Shown here piece after piece: positions 16,756-26,273 of a DNA stretch of 64,000 bases. The stretch is from Gallionella straubiae (lineage in GTDB: Bacteria > Pseudomonadota > Gammaproteobacteria > Burkholderiales > Gallionellaceae): assembly GCF_051257895.1 (NCBI RefSeq), contig NZ_CP194331.1, forward strand, positions 496,001-560,000, in the 5' to 3' direction. The notes beneath the pieces were generated by a model. It was not told where the DNA came from and made no database searches. It saw only the letters and a list, made by a program, of their open reading frames with translations. Positions within the stretch are counted from its first letter, which is position 1, and the number at the start of each line of letters is the position of its first letter. A program made the translations under genes and the position numbers.

Positions 16756-19700
16756 ATGTGTTCCAGAGAACCGAAAATGCGCAGCGGAAAAAAATCCATC
16801 ACTGTCGTCCTGGGGATGCACAGGGGCGGCACCAGTGCCATTACCCGGGGGCTTCAGACGCTGGGCGTCGATCTGGGTGAACGCCTCGTACCGCCGGCAG
16901 CGGACAATGACGAGATGGCGGTATTTGAGGATGCCGATGTAAAAGCCATCAATATCGAATTGCTCAACGCTCTCGGCCGGGAATGGCATACCCTTGCCCC
17001 GGTGCCGGCCGGCGAACTGCTGCACGAGAAATATGCCGGCCTCCGGTTGCGGGCAATCGAACTGCTCAGGTCGCGATTGCAGGATGCGGATCATTTCGGC
17101 CTCAAGGATCCGCGCCTGAGCCGCCTGCTACCGTTCTGGAAAAGGGTTTTCGAGCATCTGCGGCTGGACATCTCTTATGTAATAGCCGTCAGGAACCCGC
17201 TCAGCGTGGCCAAGTCCCTGGAAGCGAAATACAGGCTTCCCCACGAGAAGAGCCATTATCTCTGGCTTCAGCACATGCTGCCCTGCGTGCTTCTCACGCA
17301 AGGCGCGCGCCGGGTGCTGGTCGACTTCGATCTTCTGCTGGACAACCCGCAGCAAGAGTTTTCCAGAATGGCTGCAGCCCTGTGTCCGGATAAAACGCCG
17401 GATTCCGATCGACTGGCCGAATTCAGCAGTGAATTTCTGGATGCCCGCCTGCGGCATGCCCGTTACGAGCCCGAAGATGTCCTTGAATCCCCATCGGTTC
17501 CGGTCCCGGTCAGAACGGCGGTCATGCTGTTGGCCGAAGTTGCGGCAGACCGGCTAAGCTTGGATTCGGAGGAAGTTGCCGGAGTATTCGGGAATCTTGC
17601 CGGGCAGATGGCAGGCATGGCGCAAGCCATGAATTATCTCTTGCAGCTGGATGGCATCATTGCCGGCGCGAACCGCGAATTGGCGGACCGGAGCAATCGC
17701 GTTGGCATGTTGGGGCAGGGCGTTACTGCGCGCGACAGCCAGATCGCCGCGCTGAAGCAAACGGCAGCAGAGAGTGAGGTGCGGATGGCTGCACTCAGTC
17801 AGGGCATGGCCGAGCACGATGCGCAGATTGCGGCCTTGGCGCAAACGATTGGGGAACGGGAAGCCAGGATAGTTGAGCTCAGCCAAGGCATTGCCGGGCG
17901 CGACGGAGAGATGGCCGCCTTGGCACAAACAGCCGAGGCGCGTGAAGCCCGGATAGCTGCACTCGACCGGGATATGACTGAGCGCGAGGGCTCGATTGCT
18001 GCGCTGACACAAACAGCCAAGGAGCACAAAGCGCAAATTTCTCTGCTCAATCGGGATATAGCCGAGCGCGATGGCTGGATTATCGCGCAGGCGCAAACGG
18101 ACAAGGAGCATAAGGCTCAAATAGTGTCGCTTAGCCAGGATATTGCCGAACGGGATAAACGGATCGAAGCGCTGATTGAAACAGTAAGGCAGTGCAGAAC
18201 CCATATGGCCGGACTCACCCAAGGCATTGCCGAGCGCGACGACCGGATTGAAACGCTGCTGAAAACGGTTGAAGAGCGAAATGCGCTTATGGCTGCGCTG
18301 ACACAGGGCATGGCGGGGCGCGAGGGGCAGATTGCGGAGCTGATGAAAACGGCATGGGAACGCGAAGCGCAGACAGATGCGCTCAGCCAGGCCATGGCTG
18401 AGCGGGATGAGCGGATTGCGGAGCTGATGCAGACAGCAGAGGAACGCGAAGCGCAGATGAATGCGCTTAGCCAGGATATGACCGGGCGCGATGGGCGGAT
18501 CGAAGCGCTGCTGCAAGACAGCGCCAGGCAAGGCGCGGCTATCCGGCAATTGCGCATCGGCGCAATCCGGGACGGTTACCGCCTTGAACAGGCGCGATCT
18601 TCCTTTGGATGGAAGCTTTTCAGGCCGGTGCGGATGGTCAAAGGCCTGCTACCCATCCTTGGCCGCAAGCTTGGCATCGATCTGCTCCCGCTCGAACACC
18701 TGAAACGGAACGGATGCGAGTGGCTGCCGGCCGGGCGCGATGGCCAATTCCTGTTGATGGCCGAGCGCGCCTGGCATGGCTTGGCAGGCTGGTACTGGCT
18801 GGATGTGGATATGGCGGCCGAGCGGCCAATCGAGGCGCGGCTATGTTTCGATACCGGTGCAGGGTTCGATCCGTCGCTGGCCATCAAGCTGCTGCTTGCC
18901 GGTAGAGGTGCACAGCGGATCCCGCTTTTGGTTCCCTCCGGATGCTGCGACATCCGCCTCGATCTCTTTGATATGCCCGAAAAGTTCGGCTTGTCTGCGC
19001 CGCGTCTGAATAAATTGAGGGAGGCACCGGATTTGCCTGGGGAGTTCCTTGCACAGTCCGGCATATATGAGGCCCTCGGATGGCGCAAAGGCAACGTTAC
19101 GGCGCTTGAGCCTGCAAATGGCGTTCATCGCCATGACGAGGCCGATTACTGCTGGCGTTCGCGGGGAGGCGACCCGTGGTTTGTGCTGCAGGGTATCAGC
19201 CGGAAGCTGCGCCCCGGCTGGTACATGATCGAATTGCAGATTCGTTCGGATATCGAGCGCGGCAACGCGAAGCTGTATTTCGATTATGGCGAAGGCTATA
19301 GCGAACGGACTTCGGTGGTCTTGCCGTTCAGGAGCGGCCAGGAGTCCAAGCGGTTGTGCCATTTGCCTGGCGTACCCAAACAAGTCCGTTTCGACCCTCT
19401 CGAAGGAGTGGCCAGGTTTTCCGTAGAACGCCTTAATTTTGCGCCGGTGATGGCTGTGTTTGCGTATCACCGCATATTGCAGCGCCTGTGCAATCGTTAT
19501 GCGCCTTACAAGAATATGTCGCTGTTGCAGATTTGGCGGGATTTGCAGGCACAGGAAGAATCCGGGAAAGTCGCCGCAAGGGAGCTGCTTTTCCAATGCT
19601 ATACCCACACTTTTCTTGTTGATAGCGTTAAGGCCGGTATCAGTGACATCTACGAAAGATGGATCGCCGGCGTCGAAACCCCGGAGTTTTCCAGGCTGGA

Positions 19701-21348
19701 CGCGCTTGCGGCATCGCCTGAGCCGTTCAAGCTCCGGCCAACTGTTTCGATAGTCATCCCTGTCTACAACACTGCAGAAAAATTCCTGCGGCAAGCCCTG
19801 GAATCGGTGCTGGCACAGGGCTATTCCTGCTGGGAACTGTGCATCGCGGACGATGCATCGACCGAGCCGCATGTCAAAGCCGTGCTTGAGGAATACATGC
19901 GGCGCGATCCGCGCATCAAGGTAGTGTTCCGCGAGGAGAACGGCCACATTTCCGCAGCCAGCAACAGCGCGCTGGCGCTGGCGACCGGTGAGTATGTGGC
20001 CCTGCTGGATCACGACGACGAATTGGCGCGCCATGCCCTGCATTTTGTGGTGGAAGCGATCAACCGGAAACCGTCTGCACAGATACTCTACAGCGACGAG
20101 GATAAAATCGGCGAGCAGGGCAATCGTTCAGATCCGCATTTCAAACCGGAGTGGAACCCCGACTTGTTTCTGTCGCAGAACTATGTCTCGCATCTGGGTG
20201 TTTACCGCCGCGAGTTGCTGCAACGCATCGGTGGGTTCCGCGACGGCGTGGAGGGCAGCCAGGATCATGACCTGTTGCTGCGCTGCCTGCCGCATGTGAA
20301 GCCTGCCGGGATCGTGCATATCCCCAAAGTGCTCTATCACTGGCGCATGGCGGAAGGGTCTACCGCTCTCAACAGCGGGGAGAAGAGCTACACCGCTGAA
20401 GCAGGCATCAAAGCCCTGGAGAACTTTTTCAGCGCGCAGGGCCGGGACGATGTGAAGGTGGAAAATGGGCTGGGGCCTAACACTTACCGGGTTCGTTATC
20501 CCGTTCCGCAACCGGAGCCGCCAGTCAGCCTGCTCATCCCAACCCGGGACAAGCGGGAGTTGCTCGAACCTTGCGTGCGCAGCATCCTCGACAAAACGAC
20601 TTACCGGAATTACGAAATCGTCATCCTGGACAACGAAAGCTCCGAGCCCGCCACGCTGGAATTCTTTGAGCGCATCCAGGCAGAGGACAGCAGGGTGAGG
20701 GTGCTGGCCTACCACCGGCCGTTCAACTACTCCGCCATCAACAATTACGGGGTGCAACAAGCCAGAGGCGAACTGATCGGCCTCGTCAACAACGACATCG
20801 AAGTCATCAGTCCGGAATGGCTGGACGAGATGGCCAGCCATGCCCTGCGCCCCGAGATAGGCTGCGTGGGCGCCAAGCTGTATTACGAGGACGAAACCAT
20901 CCAGCATGCCGGGGTGATCGTCGGGCTGGGAGGCGTGGCGGGACATTCGCACAAATACTTTCCGCGCGAATCATCGGGATATTTTCACCGTCTGAAGGTA
21001 ATCCAGAACCTGTCGGCGGTGACGGCGGCCTGCCTGGTCGTGCGCAAGTCTGTTTATGAACAGGTGGGGGGGCTGGAGGAAGACGGCTTGCGTATTGCCT
21101 TCAACGATGTGGATTTCTGCCTCAAGGTGCGCGAGGCGGGATATCGAAATCTCTGGACCCCCTATGCGGAACTGTTCCATTACGAATCGAAGTCGCGCGG
21201 CGCAGAGGATACGCCGGAAAAGGTCAAGCGATTCCACAAGGAAATAGCGTTCGTTAAGACTAAATGGGGCGAGCTGTTGCAGAGCGATCCCTGCTACAGC
21301 CCGAATCTGACCTTGGCGAGAGAGGATTTCTCCCTGGAGGTGTCATGA
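16756..21348 (+). CDS. Giant protein: sulfotransferase-like P-loop domain, 28-residue coiled-coil repeats, two GT2 glycosyltransferase domains
   Basis: This protein is about 1,530 residues. Possible starts are TTG 16738, ATG 16756 and ATG 16777, the last with AGAGAA upstream. Domain order: (1) residues about 10-270, a sulfotransferase-type P-loop domain (ITVVLGMHRGGTSAITRGL, later YVIAVRNPLSVAKSLE); (2) residues about 330-595, nine consecutive 28-residue units plus a partial tenth, each like IAALAQTxxEREARIxxLSQ with AERD at the end, a regular four-heptad coiled coil; (3) a linking domain with beta-rich parts, about 620-980; (4) GT2 domain with VSIVIPVYNTAEKFL and LLDHDDELARHAL; (5) a second GT2 domain with VSLLIPTRDKRELL and LVNNDIEVISPEWLDEM. 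The coiled coil recalls the WbdD chain-length ruler. The gene overlaps the next one (ATGATG). Confidence 0.88.
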   Translation: MCSREPKMRSGKKSITVVLGMHRGGTSAITRGLQTLGVDLGERLVPPAADNDEMAVFEDADVKAINIELLNALGREWHTLAPVPAGELLHEKYAGLRLRAIELLRSRLQDADHFGLKDPRLSRLLPFWKRVFEHLRLDISYVIAVRNPLSVAKSLEAKYRLPHEKSHYLWLQHMLPCVLLTQGARRVLVDFDLLLDNPQQEFSRMAAALCPDKTPDSDRLAEFSSEFLDARLRHARYEPEDVLESPSVPVPVRTAVMLLAEVAADRLSLDSEEVAGVFGNLAGQMAGMAQAMNYLLQLDGIIAGANRELADRSNRVGMLGQGVTARDSQIAALKQTAAESEVRMAALSQGMAEHDAQIAALAQTIGEREARIVELSQGIAGRDGEMAALAQTAEAREARIAALDRDMTEREGSIAALTQTAKEHKAQISLLNRDIAERDGWIIAQAQTDKEHKAQIVSLSQDIAERDKRIEALIETVRQCRTHMAGLTQGIAERDDRIETLLKTVEERNALMAALTQGMAGREGQIAELMKTAWEREAQTDALSQAMAERDERIAELMQTAEEREAQMNALSQDMTGRDGRIEALLQDSARQGAAIRQLRIGAIRDGYRLEQARSSFGWKLFRPVRMVKGLLPILGRKLGIDLLPLEHLKRNGCEWLPAGRDGQFLLMAERAWHGLAGWYWLDVDMAAERPIEARLCFDTGAGFDPSLAIKLLLAGRGAQRIPLLVPSGCCDIRLDLFDMPEKFGLSAPRLNKLREAPDLPGEFLAQSGIYEALGWRKGNVTALEPANGVHRHDEADYCWRSRGGDPWFVLQGISRKLRPGWYMIELQIRSDIERGNAKLYFDYGEGYSERTSVVLPFRSGQESKRLCHLPGVPKQVRFDPLEGVARFSVERLNFAPVMAVFAYHRILQRLCNRYAPYKNMSLLQIWRDLQAQEESGKVAARELLFQCYTHTFLVDSVKAGISDIYERWIAGVETPEFSRLDALAASPEPFKLRPTVSIVIPVYNTAEKFLRQALESVLAQGYSCWELCIADDASTEPHVKAVLEEYMRRDPRIKVVFREENGHISAASNSALALATGEYVALLDHDDELARHALHFVVEAINRKPSAQILYSDEDKIGEQGNRSDPHFKPEWNPDLFLSQNYVSHLGVYRRELLQRIGGFRDGVEGSQDHDLLLRCLPHVKPAGIVHIPKVLYHWRMAEGSTALNSGEKSYTAEAGIKALENFFSAQGRDDVKVENGLGPNTYRVRYPVPQPEPPVSLLIPTRDKRELLEPCVRSILDKTTYRNYEIVILDNESSEPATLEFFERIQAEDSRVRVLAYHRPFNYSAINNYGVQQARGELIGLVNNDIEVISPEWLDEMASHALRPEIGCVGAKLYYEDETIQHAGVIVGLGGVAGHSHKYFPRESSGYFHRLKVIQNLSAVTAACLVVRKSVYEQVGGLEEDGLRIAFNDVDFCLKVREAGYRNLWTPYAELFHYESKSRGAEDTPEKVKRFHKEIAFVKTKWGELLQSDPCYSPNLTLAREDFSLEVS
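17743..18540 (+). repeat. Nine 84-bp (28-residue) coding repeats
   Basis: In the frame of the giant glycosyltransferase, nine diverged 84-base units run from 17743 to 18498, with part of a tenth to about 18540. Each begins with an Ile/Met-x-Ala/Glu-Leu heptad and ends in AE(R/H)D or AGRD/TGRD. The exact 28-residue period equals four heptads. Confidence 0.9.
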
Positions 21349-22373
21349 TGCGCACTCAAGCAAGAATCATGATGGTCTTGGCGTTTTCGGCGATCTCCGC
21401 CGCGGCCGCGGCCGCGGACATATGGTACGAAGACAACAACCTCGGCAGGCCCGGCGGCATGCCGCCGGATTTCGCCGAAAAATTCCAGCATCCGGAGACG
21501 TTCAACCATGCAAGCCGTTACATTCATGTGTACATGGTGAGAGCCAACGTGCTCGATGTCATGGACGACAGGTTTCTGGCCGGCGCGTTTTACCCCTACC
21601 TGAACAGAAACCGCATCAAGCTGGCCATAGATGCAACCGGCGCAACCTGGACGCAGACATCGGGAAGGAAAAAAATCGCTTCCGGTGAAATTCGCCTGCT
21701 TGAACGCCTCAAGCGGCTGGGCATACAGGTCGATTACATCAGCCTGCAAAGCGTTCTGTCCCAGCCTCTGGTGCTCGGGGGCACAACGGTGGATTACCCC
21801 TTGAGCAAGAGGATCGAAGATGTCGTCGCCTATGCCAAGGCAGCCCGCGCGGTTTATCCGCAGGCCCAGATCGGCATCATCGATGCGCTTCCGTCTTATA
21901 ACCAAGACTACCGGCAGCCTTATCTCATGCTCAAGGATGCCCTGGCACAGGAAGGCATTCCGCTTTCATATATCCATCTGGATATGCCCTTCGATATCCC
22001 CAGGGAGCAGCGGCATGGCGTTACGTGGCAACAAGCCAGGGCAGTCGAAAGCTATGTGGAGGATGAACTGGGGTTGCGGTTCGGCCTTTTGGCCACATCG
22101 AGGAAGGGAGGGGAGATTTCCGGAAAGGCAATCCACGAGCGGACTCTGGCTGCCCAGGAGTGCTATATGGGCGCCGGGGGCACGCCAGGCGATTTCATCG
22201 TAGCAAGCTGGTTTCCCTACCCGCGGACGACCATTCCCGAAACCGCCGCCGGCGACGATTACCCGGCGATGCGTACGGTGCTGGAATTTGGCCGCCAGCT
22301 CGACCACATCGAAAAAGCAGGAGCGCAAGCCACGAATCAGGCCGCTTGGCGCGCCAAGTGCACCACACAATGA
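21345..22373 (+). CDS. Secreted protein of the polysaccharide locus, possible TIM-barrel glycoside hydrolase
   Basis: The start is ATG 21345 behind a strong TGGAGG and overlaps the stop of the giant gene; the product is 342 residues. The signal peptide has an Ala-rich end (AFSAISAAAAAADIWYED). No family is recognised with confidence. Strand-like segments such as IKLAIDATGATW, IQVDYISLQSVL, QIGIIDALPSY, SYIHLDMPFDIP and LRFGLLATSRKG alternate with helical stretches in a way that suggests a TIM barrel. Position between glycosyltransferases suggests a periplasmic polymer-trimming or lyase role. This is inference; catalytic residues are not identified. Confidence 0.6.
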   Translation: MMRTQARIMMVLAFSAISAAAAAADIWYEDNNLGRPGGMPPDFAEKFQHPETFNHASRYIHVYMVRANVLDVMDDRFLAGAFYPYLNRNRIKLAIDATGATWTQTSGRKKIASGEIRLLERLKRLGIQVDYISLQSVLSQPLVLGGTTVDYPLSKRIEDVVAYAKAARAVYPQAQIGIIDALPSYNQDYRQPYLMLKDALAQEGIPLSYIHLDMPFDIPREQRHGVTWQQARAVESYVEDELGLRFGLLATSRKGGEISGKAIHERTLAAQECYMGAGGTPGDFIVASWFPYPRTTIPETAAGDDYPAMRTVLEFGRQLDHIEKAGAQATNQAAWRAKCTTQ

Positions 22374-23377
22374 ATTTGCTGGCCCATGAACCCAACGAAC
22401 GAACTGAAGCTGCCATGAAGAAAATCAACTTCATTGTTCATGTCCCCAAAACCGCGGGAACCAGCTTTCGTCGTGCGCTTCATGGGAACGAACAGGTCCG
22501 CATGCTTTATGGCTACGGAAAAGAATTCCATGAGTCTGCCTGCGAGCTGGCAGGGATAAACCCCATGGAAATGACGCCCGAGAGCGAAATTTTCGATGCC
22601 GACAAATTCAATTTCATTTGCGGGCATGTCCCTTATAGCGGATATGCGCATTGCGTTCCGCCGGATGCGGTGGTGTCCATTGTCAGAAACCCGGTGGAGC
22701 GGATCGTTTCGGCGTATCAGCATGTCAAGAGGCATTATGGGTATGCGCGCAGTTTCGCGGATTTTTCCTCGGCTCCGGACAACCGGAACGTGCAGTGGAA
22801 AATGCTCGGGGAGCTAGGCAGCGAATCCGGCGCATTGATTGGCCTGACGAGTCATTACAGATATTTTGTCGGGATTTTTTCAACCAGGTTTGGACTGCCG
22901 GTGGAATCGATATTGGCGAATCGAGCGCCTGATTCCGACGCAGAGGACAGGATCAATATTCCGCCCGCCGAAATAAAGGCCGCATATCTCTACAACCAGC
23001 AGGATATCGGGTTTTTTTTCGAGAAAGTAGGCGTTTTTTCGGAGCGGGTGCGGGATGCCGGCTATAACACCGCCCCGACAAGGGACACCAACTGGAATTG
23101 CCTGATTGCCGGGGGAAAACGGATCGTCGGCTGGTTGTCCTGCGCCGAAACGGACTGCTATTTCCTGGAGATCGGCGTCAACGGCGAAAGGCGCGCCGTC
23201 ATCTCGCTGGATAAGGACAGGAATGACATTTGCAGCCTGGGATTATCCGAGAGCCCGGTATGCGGCTTTAGCTATCCGCTTGCGCTGCTCGGCACCGAGG
23301 CCGGCGACAAGGTAACCGTCGGAGTGCTCGGTGCGCCCGGATTCGCCAGGACATTGCACCTGGATTGGGAGCATTGA
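22370..23377 (+). CDS. Sulfotransferase family 2 protein
   Basis: ATG 22370 overlaps the preceding stop; an internal ATG at 22415 (MKKINFIVHVPKTAGTSF) would give a more typical N terminus. The 5'-phosphosulfate loop FIVHVPKTAGTSFRRAL and the 3'-phosphate motif VSIVRNPVERIVSAYQHV are both present, so PAPS binding is expected. The C-terminal 100 residues (from about GGKRIVGWLSCAETDCYFLE) look like a separate small beta domain also found fused to glycan-modifying enzymes. Together with cysC downstream it would add sulfate groups to the exported polysaccharide. Confidence 0.85.
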   Translation: MNLLAHEPNERTEAAMKKINFIVHVPKTAGTSFRRALHGNEQVRMLYGYGKEFHESACELAGINPMEMTPESEIFDADKFNFICGHVPYSGYAHCVPPDAVVSIVRNPVERIVSAYQHVKRHYGYARSFADFSSAPDNRNVQWKMLGELGSESGALIGLTSHYRYFVGIFSTRFGLPVESILANRAPDSDAEDRINIPPAEIKAAYLYNQQDIGFFFEKVGVFSERVRDAGYNTAPTRDTNWNCLIAGGKRIVGWLSCAETDCYFLEIGVNGERRAVISLDKDRNDICSLGLSESPVCGFSYPLALLGTEAGDKVTVGVLGAPGFARTLHLDWEH

Positions 23378-23449
23378 CAGAACGGATGCTGCGCGGGAGG
23401 AGCAAGCCCGATCTTCCGCAATCGTTGCATGTTGTGAGGAGGCGCGATC

Positions 23450-24385
23450 ATGGCAGACACTATTCATTCATGGGATTGGGAAAACCGCCTTCCTCTGGAA
23501 TTCGATGGCGAGGTCTATGTGAATCATGCCGGAAGCGGCGACCTTGCCAGATTTGACAAGAGAACGGCACAGCTTCACTACAAAAAACATGGCATGGCCG
23601 AAGGCCGGATATGCAGCGAGGTAAAGGGGAGAAAATATTTCATCGGCCTGGTGCCAACCGGACAGCCCATTCTCGAAATCGGCCCATTCTTTTCGCCCGC
23701 ATTCAGGCGGCCGGAAGCGAATGTGTTTTACCTCGATTGCCTTCCTGCGGAATCGTTGAGAAAAAAGGCGGAAAAAATAAAGGAAGCGGCTATCGACAAC
23801 ATTCCCGAGATAGATTATGTCTGGTCGGGACAGCGCTATGCCGAGCTCATCGGGCGAAAATTTTCGGCCATCTATTCATCGCACAACATAGAACATCAAC
23901 TCTGCCTGGTCACGCATCTGCATGACCTCGAATCCGTATTGGAGGACGAGGGAGCGGTTTTCCTGACTGTTCCGGACAAACGTTACTGCTTCGACCATTT
24001 TTTCACCGAGACGAATCTTGCGGATGTCGTCGAGGCTTGGGCGGAGGGGAAAAAGCGGCATCGCCTGAAAGATATACTGGAACATCGCTTTTTTGCCACG
24101 CACAACGAGCCGGTCATGCACTGGCAGGGAGCTCATGGCGTAAACCGTGGGGTGCTGCCGCTCGACGACAGGCAGAATGTTTCGTTCATGGCCGAACTTG
24201 AAAGGCTGTGTTCCACGGACGAATACACAGATGTGCATGCGTGGAAATTCACTCCGGCAACCTTCAGGATGTTGTTCGACAATCTGTATTCCTTGAAGCT
24301 GACCAGGCTGCGCGTTGCAAGGGTCTATCCGACAGTGAGAAACAGCAACGAGTTTTACGCTGTCCTGATTTTCGGCCGCAATTGA
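23450..24385 (+). CDS. SAM-dependent methyltransferase
   Basis: This 311-residue protein is translated from ATG 23450 behind GAGGAGG. It has a Rossmann methyltransferase motif I (PILEIGPFFSP, about residue 75) and a post-motif (AIYSSHNIEHQLCLVTHL), as in class I O-methyltransferases. The N-terminal 70 residues (YVNHAGSGDLARFDKRTA, LHYKKHGMAEGR) resemble the short domain that often precedes sugar-modifying enzymes. It likely methylates a sugar of the polymer or its terminus; the target is not known. Confidence 0.75.
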   Translation: MADTIHSWDWENRLPLEFDGEVYVNHAGSGDLARFDKRTAQLHYKKHGMAEGRICSEVKGRKYFIGLVPTGQPILEIGPFFSPAFRRPEANVFYLDCLPAESLRKKAEKIKEAAIDNIPEIDYVWSGQRYAELIGRKFSAIYSSHNIEHQLCLVTHLHDLESVLEDEGAVFLTVPDKRYCFDHFFTETNLADVVEAWAEGKKRHRLKDILEHRFFATHNEPVMHWQGAHGVNRGVLPLDDRQNVSFMAELERLCSTDEYTDVHAWKFTPATFRMLFDNLYSLKLTRLRVARVYPTVRNSNEFYAVLIFGRN

Positions 24386-24407
24386 CGATTCTTGGTGGAG
24401 GCGAACG

Positions 24408-26273
24408 ATGAGCCTGAAAAACGCAATCGGCAAATTCAAACCCTTCGATATGCTTGTTAAGCGGGTTATTTTCCGGTTTGGCTCGGGGATGGCCCATGGC
24501 GAACGGCCTCTCGCCAACATGGCGCTGCCTCGGCTCATGCTCGGTGGCTTGTGCAGCAAGGTACGCCGGAGCACGGATGAGGTGGCAAGCGCGTTTTTCG
24601 AGATGATTCGGCCAGGCGCCGAGAGACGCACCCCGGGCATGACGGCGCAACCAAAAATTTCCCTGTTGCTGAGTGTGCAGGCAGGCTGCGCCCGGCGCCT
24701 TTCCGCGACCATCGAGTCGGTGCGCGCCCAGATTTATCCGCATTGGGAGTTGCGCGTCATGGCTGCGTCCGGCTGCGATCCGGCGGTCAGGGAAGTTCTC
24801 GGGGACTTCGCCCGGAACGACACGCGAGTCAGCGTCAGATTCCTGCAAGCACACCGGATTGGCGCCGTTGCGGAGGATGCCGTGCGTACCGGCAGCGCCT
24901 ACGTGGGGATAGTGGGCGAGGGCGATTTGCTGGCGCCGCGGGCTTTATATGGTGTCGCGGCGGAGGCGGTGGCACACCCCGATGCGGCGCTGCTGTATAC
25001 CGATGAAGACGGCATCGACGACGCGGGAGCGCGATGTACGCCCAATTTCAAACCGGACTGGAATCCCCAGTTGTTGCTGTCACAAAACTACCTGGGCGGA
25101 CTCTGTGTTTTTCGGGCCGATGCGGTGGCCGCGGCGGGCAGTTTCCGGAATGGGCTCGATGCTGCCGGGAGCTACGACCTGGCGCTACGCGTGAGCGAGA
25201 CGGTAAACGCGCGGCAAATCCGCCACCTTCCCCGTGTGCTTTACCATCGCCGCTTACCTTGGGGCGGAGCCGCGCCGGAGCCGGCTGATAAAGCGCCTTG
25301 CGAGGCTGGACGGCAAATGCTGAAAGCATACCTGGCGCGCAACGGAATCCGGGGCGAGGTTCTGGGCATGCCTGCGGCCGGTGGCTACCGGATACGCTAT
25401 GCGATTCCTCCCGGAATGCCGTTGGTCAGCATCATTATCCCGACCCGCGATGGGCTGGATTTGCTGCGGCATTGCATCGAAAGTATCCGCAAGATATGCA
25501 GCTACCCGCGCTACGAAATCCTGGTCGTGGATAACCAGTCCCGCGATCCGGCCATGCTTGCCTATCTGGACGTGCTTGCGGCGAGGGGGGATGCGACAGT
25601 CCTGTGTTACGACCGGCCGTTCAATTATCCGGCAATCAATAATTTTGCGGCACGGCATGCGCGCGGCAAGGTGTTCTGCCTGCTCAACAACGATACCGAA
25701 GTCATCACCCCGGGATGGCTGGAGGAAATGCTCGGTTTGCTTTACCAGAAAGATGTGGGCGTTGTCGGCGCCAAGCTGCTTTACCCGGATGGCACGGTGC
25801 AGCACGGCGGGGATTGGGTCGGCGTCGGCGGCGTGGCGAACCATGCCCATGCTTTTTTGCGGCGCGGCGATCCAGGTTATCAGGGGCGCGCCCTGCTGGC
25901 GCAGGATATGTCGGCAGTCACCGGGGCATGCCTGATGGTCTGGAAATCGCTGTATGAAAAACTGGGTGGGCTGGATGAGCAGCATCTTCCGGTGGCTTTT
26001 AACGATGTGGATTTTTGCTTGCGGGTGCGCGAGGCCGGCTATCGGGTGGTATGGACGCCGCATGCGGAGCTGTATCACCGCGAGTCGGCGTCGCGCGGCA
26101 AGGACCGGAGTCCCGAAAGGGTGCGGCAGGCCAGGTATGAAGCGGCGTACATGCGCAAGCGCTGGAAACATATGCTGCGGCACGACCCGTTCTATAACCC
26201 GAATTTGAGCTATGAACGACCCCGTTGCCCCCCGGGCAATGCGACGCCGGCGGAGGGGTCATGGTTTGCCTGA
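24408..26273 (+). CDS. Tandem GT2 glycosyltransferase, first domain degenerate
   Basis: This 621-residue protein parallels the C-terminal half of the giant glycosyltransferase, with two GT2 domains. The second is intact (VSIIIPTRDGLDLLRHCIES, CLLNNDTEVITPGWLEEM, YHRESASRGKDRSPERVRQA). The first domain (PKISLLLSVQAGCARRL) has GEGDLLAPRAL where the giant protein has DHDDELARHAL, so its metal-binding DxD is lost, although the later YTDEDGIDD and FKPDWNPQLLLSQNY remain. It is probably a single-activity transferase with a non-catalytic first module. The end overlaps the next gene by 13 bases. Confidence 0.85.
   Translation: MSLKNAIGKFKPFDMLVKRVIFRFGSGMAHGERPLANMALPRLMLGGLCSKVRRSTDEVASAFFEMIRPGAERRTPGMTAQPKISLLLSVQAGCARRLSATIESVRAQIYPHWELRVMAASGCDPAVREVLGDFARNDTRVSVRFLQAHRIGAVAEDAVRTGSAYVGIVGEGDLLAPRALYGVAAEAVAHPDAALLYTDEDGIDDAGARCTPNFKPDWNPQLLLSQNYLGGLCVFRADAVAAAGSFRNGLDAAGSYDLALRVSETVNARQIRHLPRVLYHRRLPWGGAAPEPADKAPCEAGRQMLKAYLARNGIRGEVLGMPAAGGYRIRYAIPPGMPLVSIIIPTRDGLDLLRHCIESIRKICSYPRYEILVVDNQSRDPAMLAYLDVLAARGDATVLCYDRPFNYPAINNFAARHARGKVFCLLNNDTEVITPGWLEEMLGLLYQKDVGVVGAKLLYPDGTVQHGGDWVGVGGVANHAHAFLRRGDPGYQGRALLAQDMSAVTGACLMVWKSLYEKLGGLDEQHLPVAFNDVDFCLRVREAGYRVVWTPHAELYHRESASRGKDRSPERVRQARYEAAYMRKRWKHMLRHDPFYNPNLSYERPRCPPGNATPAEGSWFA

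Noticed and set aside
17743..18540. CRISPR-like array
   Set aside because: The repeat unit is 84 bases, diverged and in frame with a coiled-coil protein, with no unique spacers.
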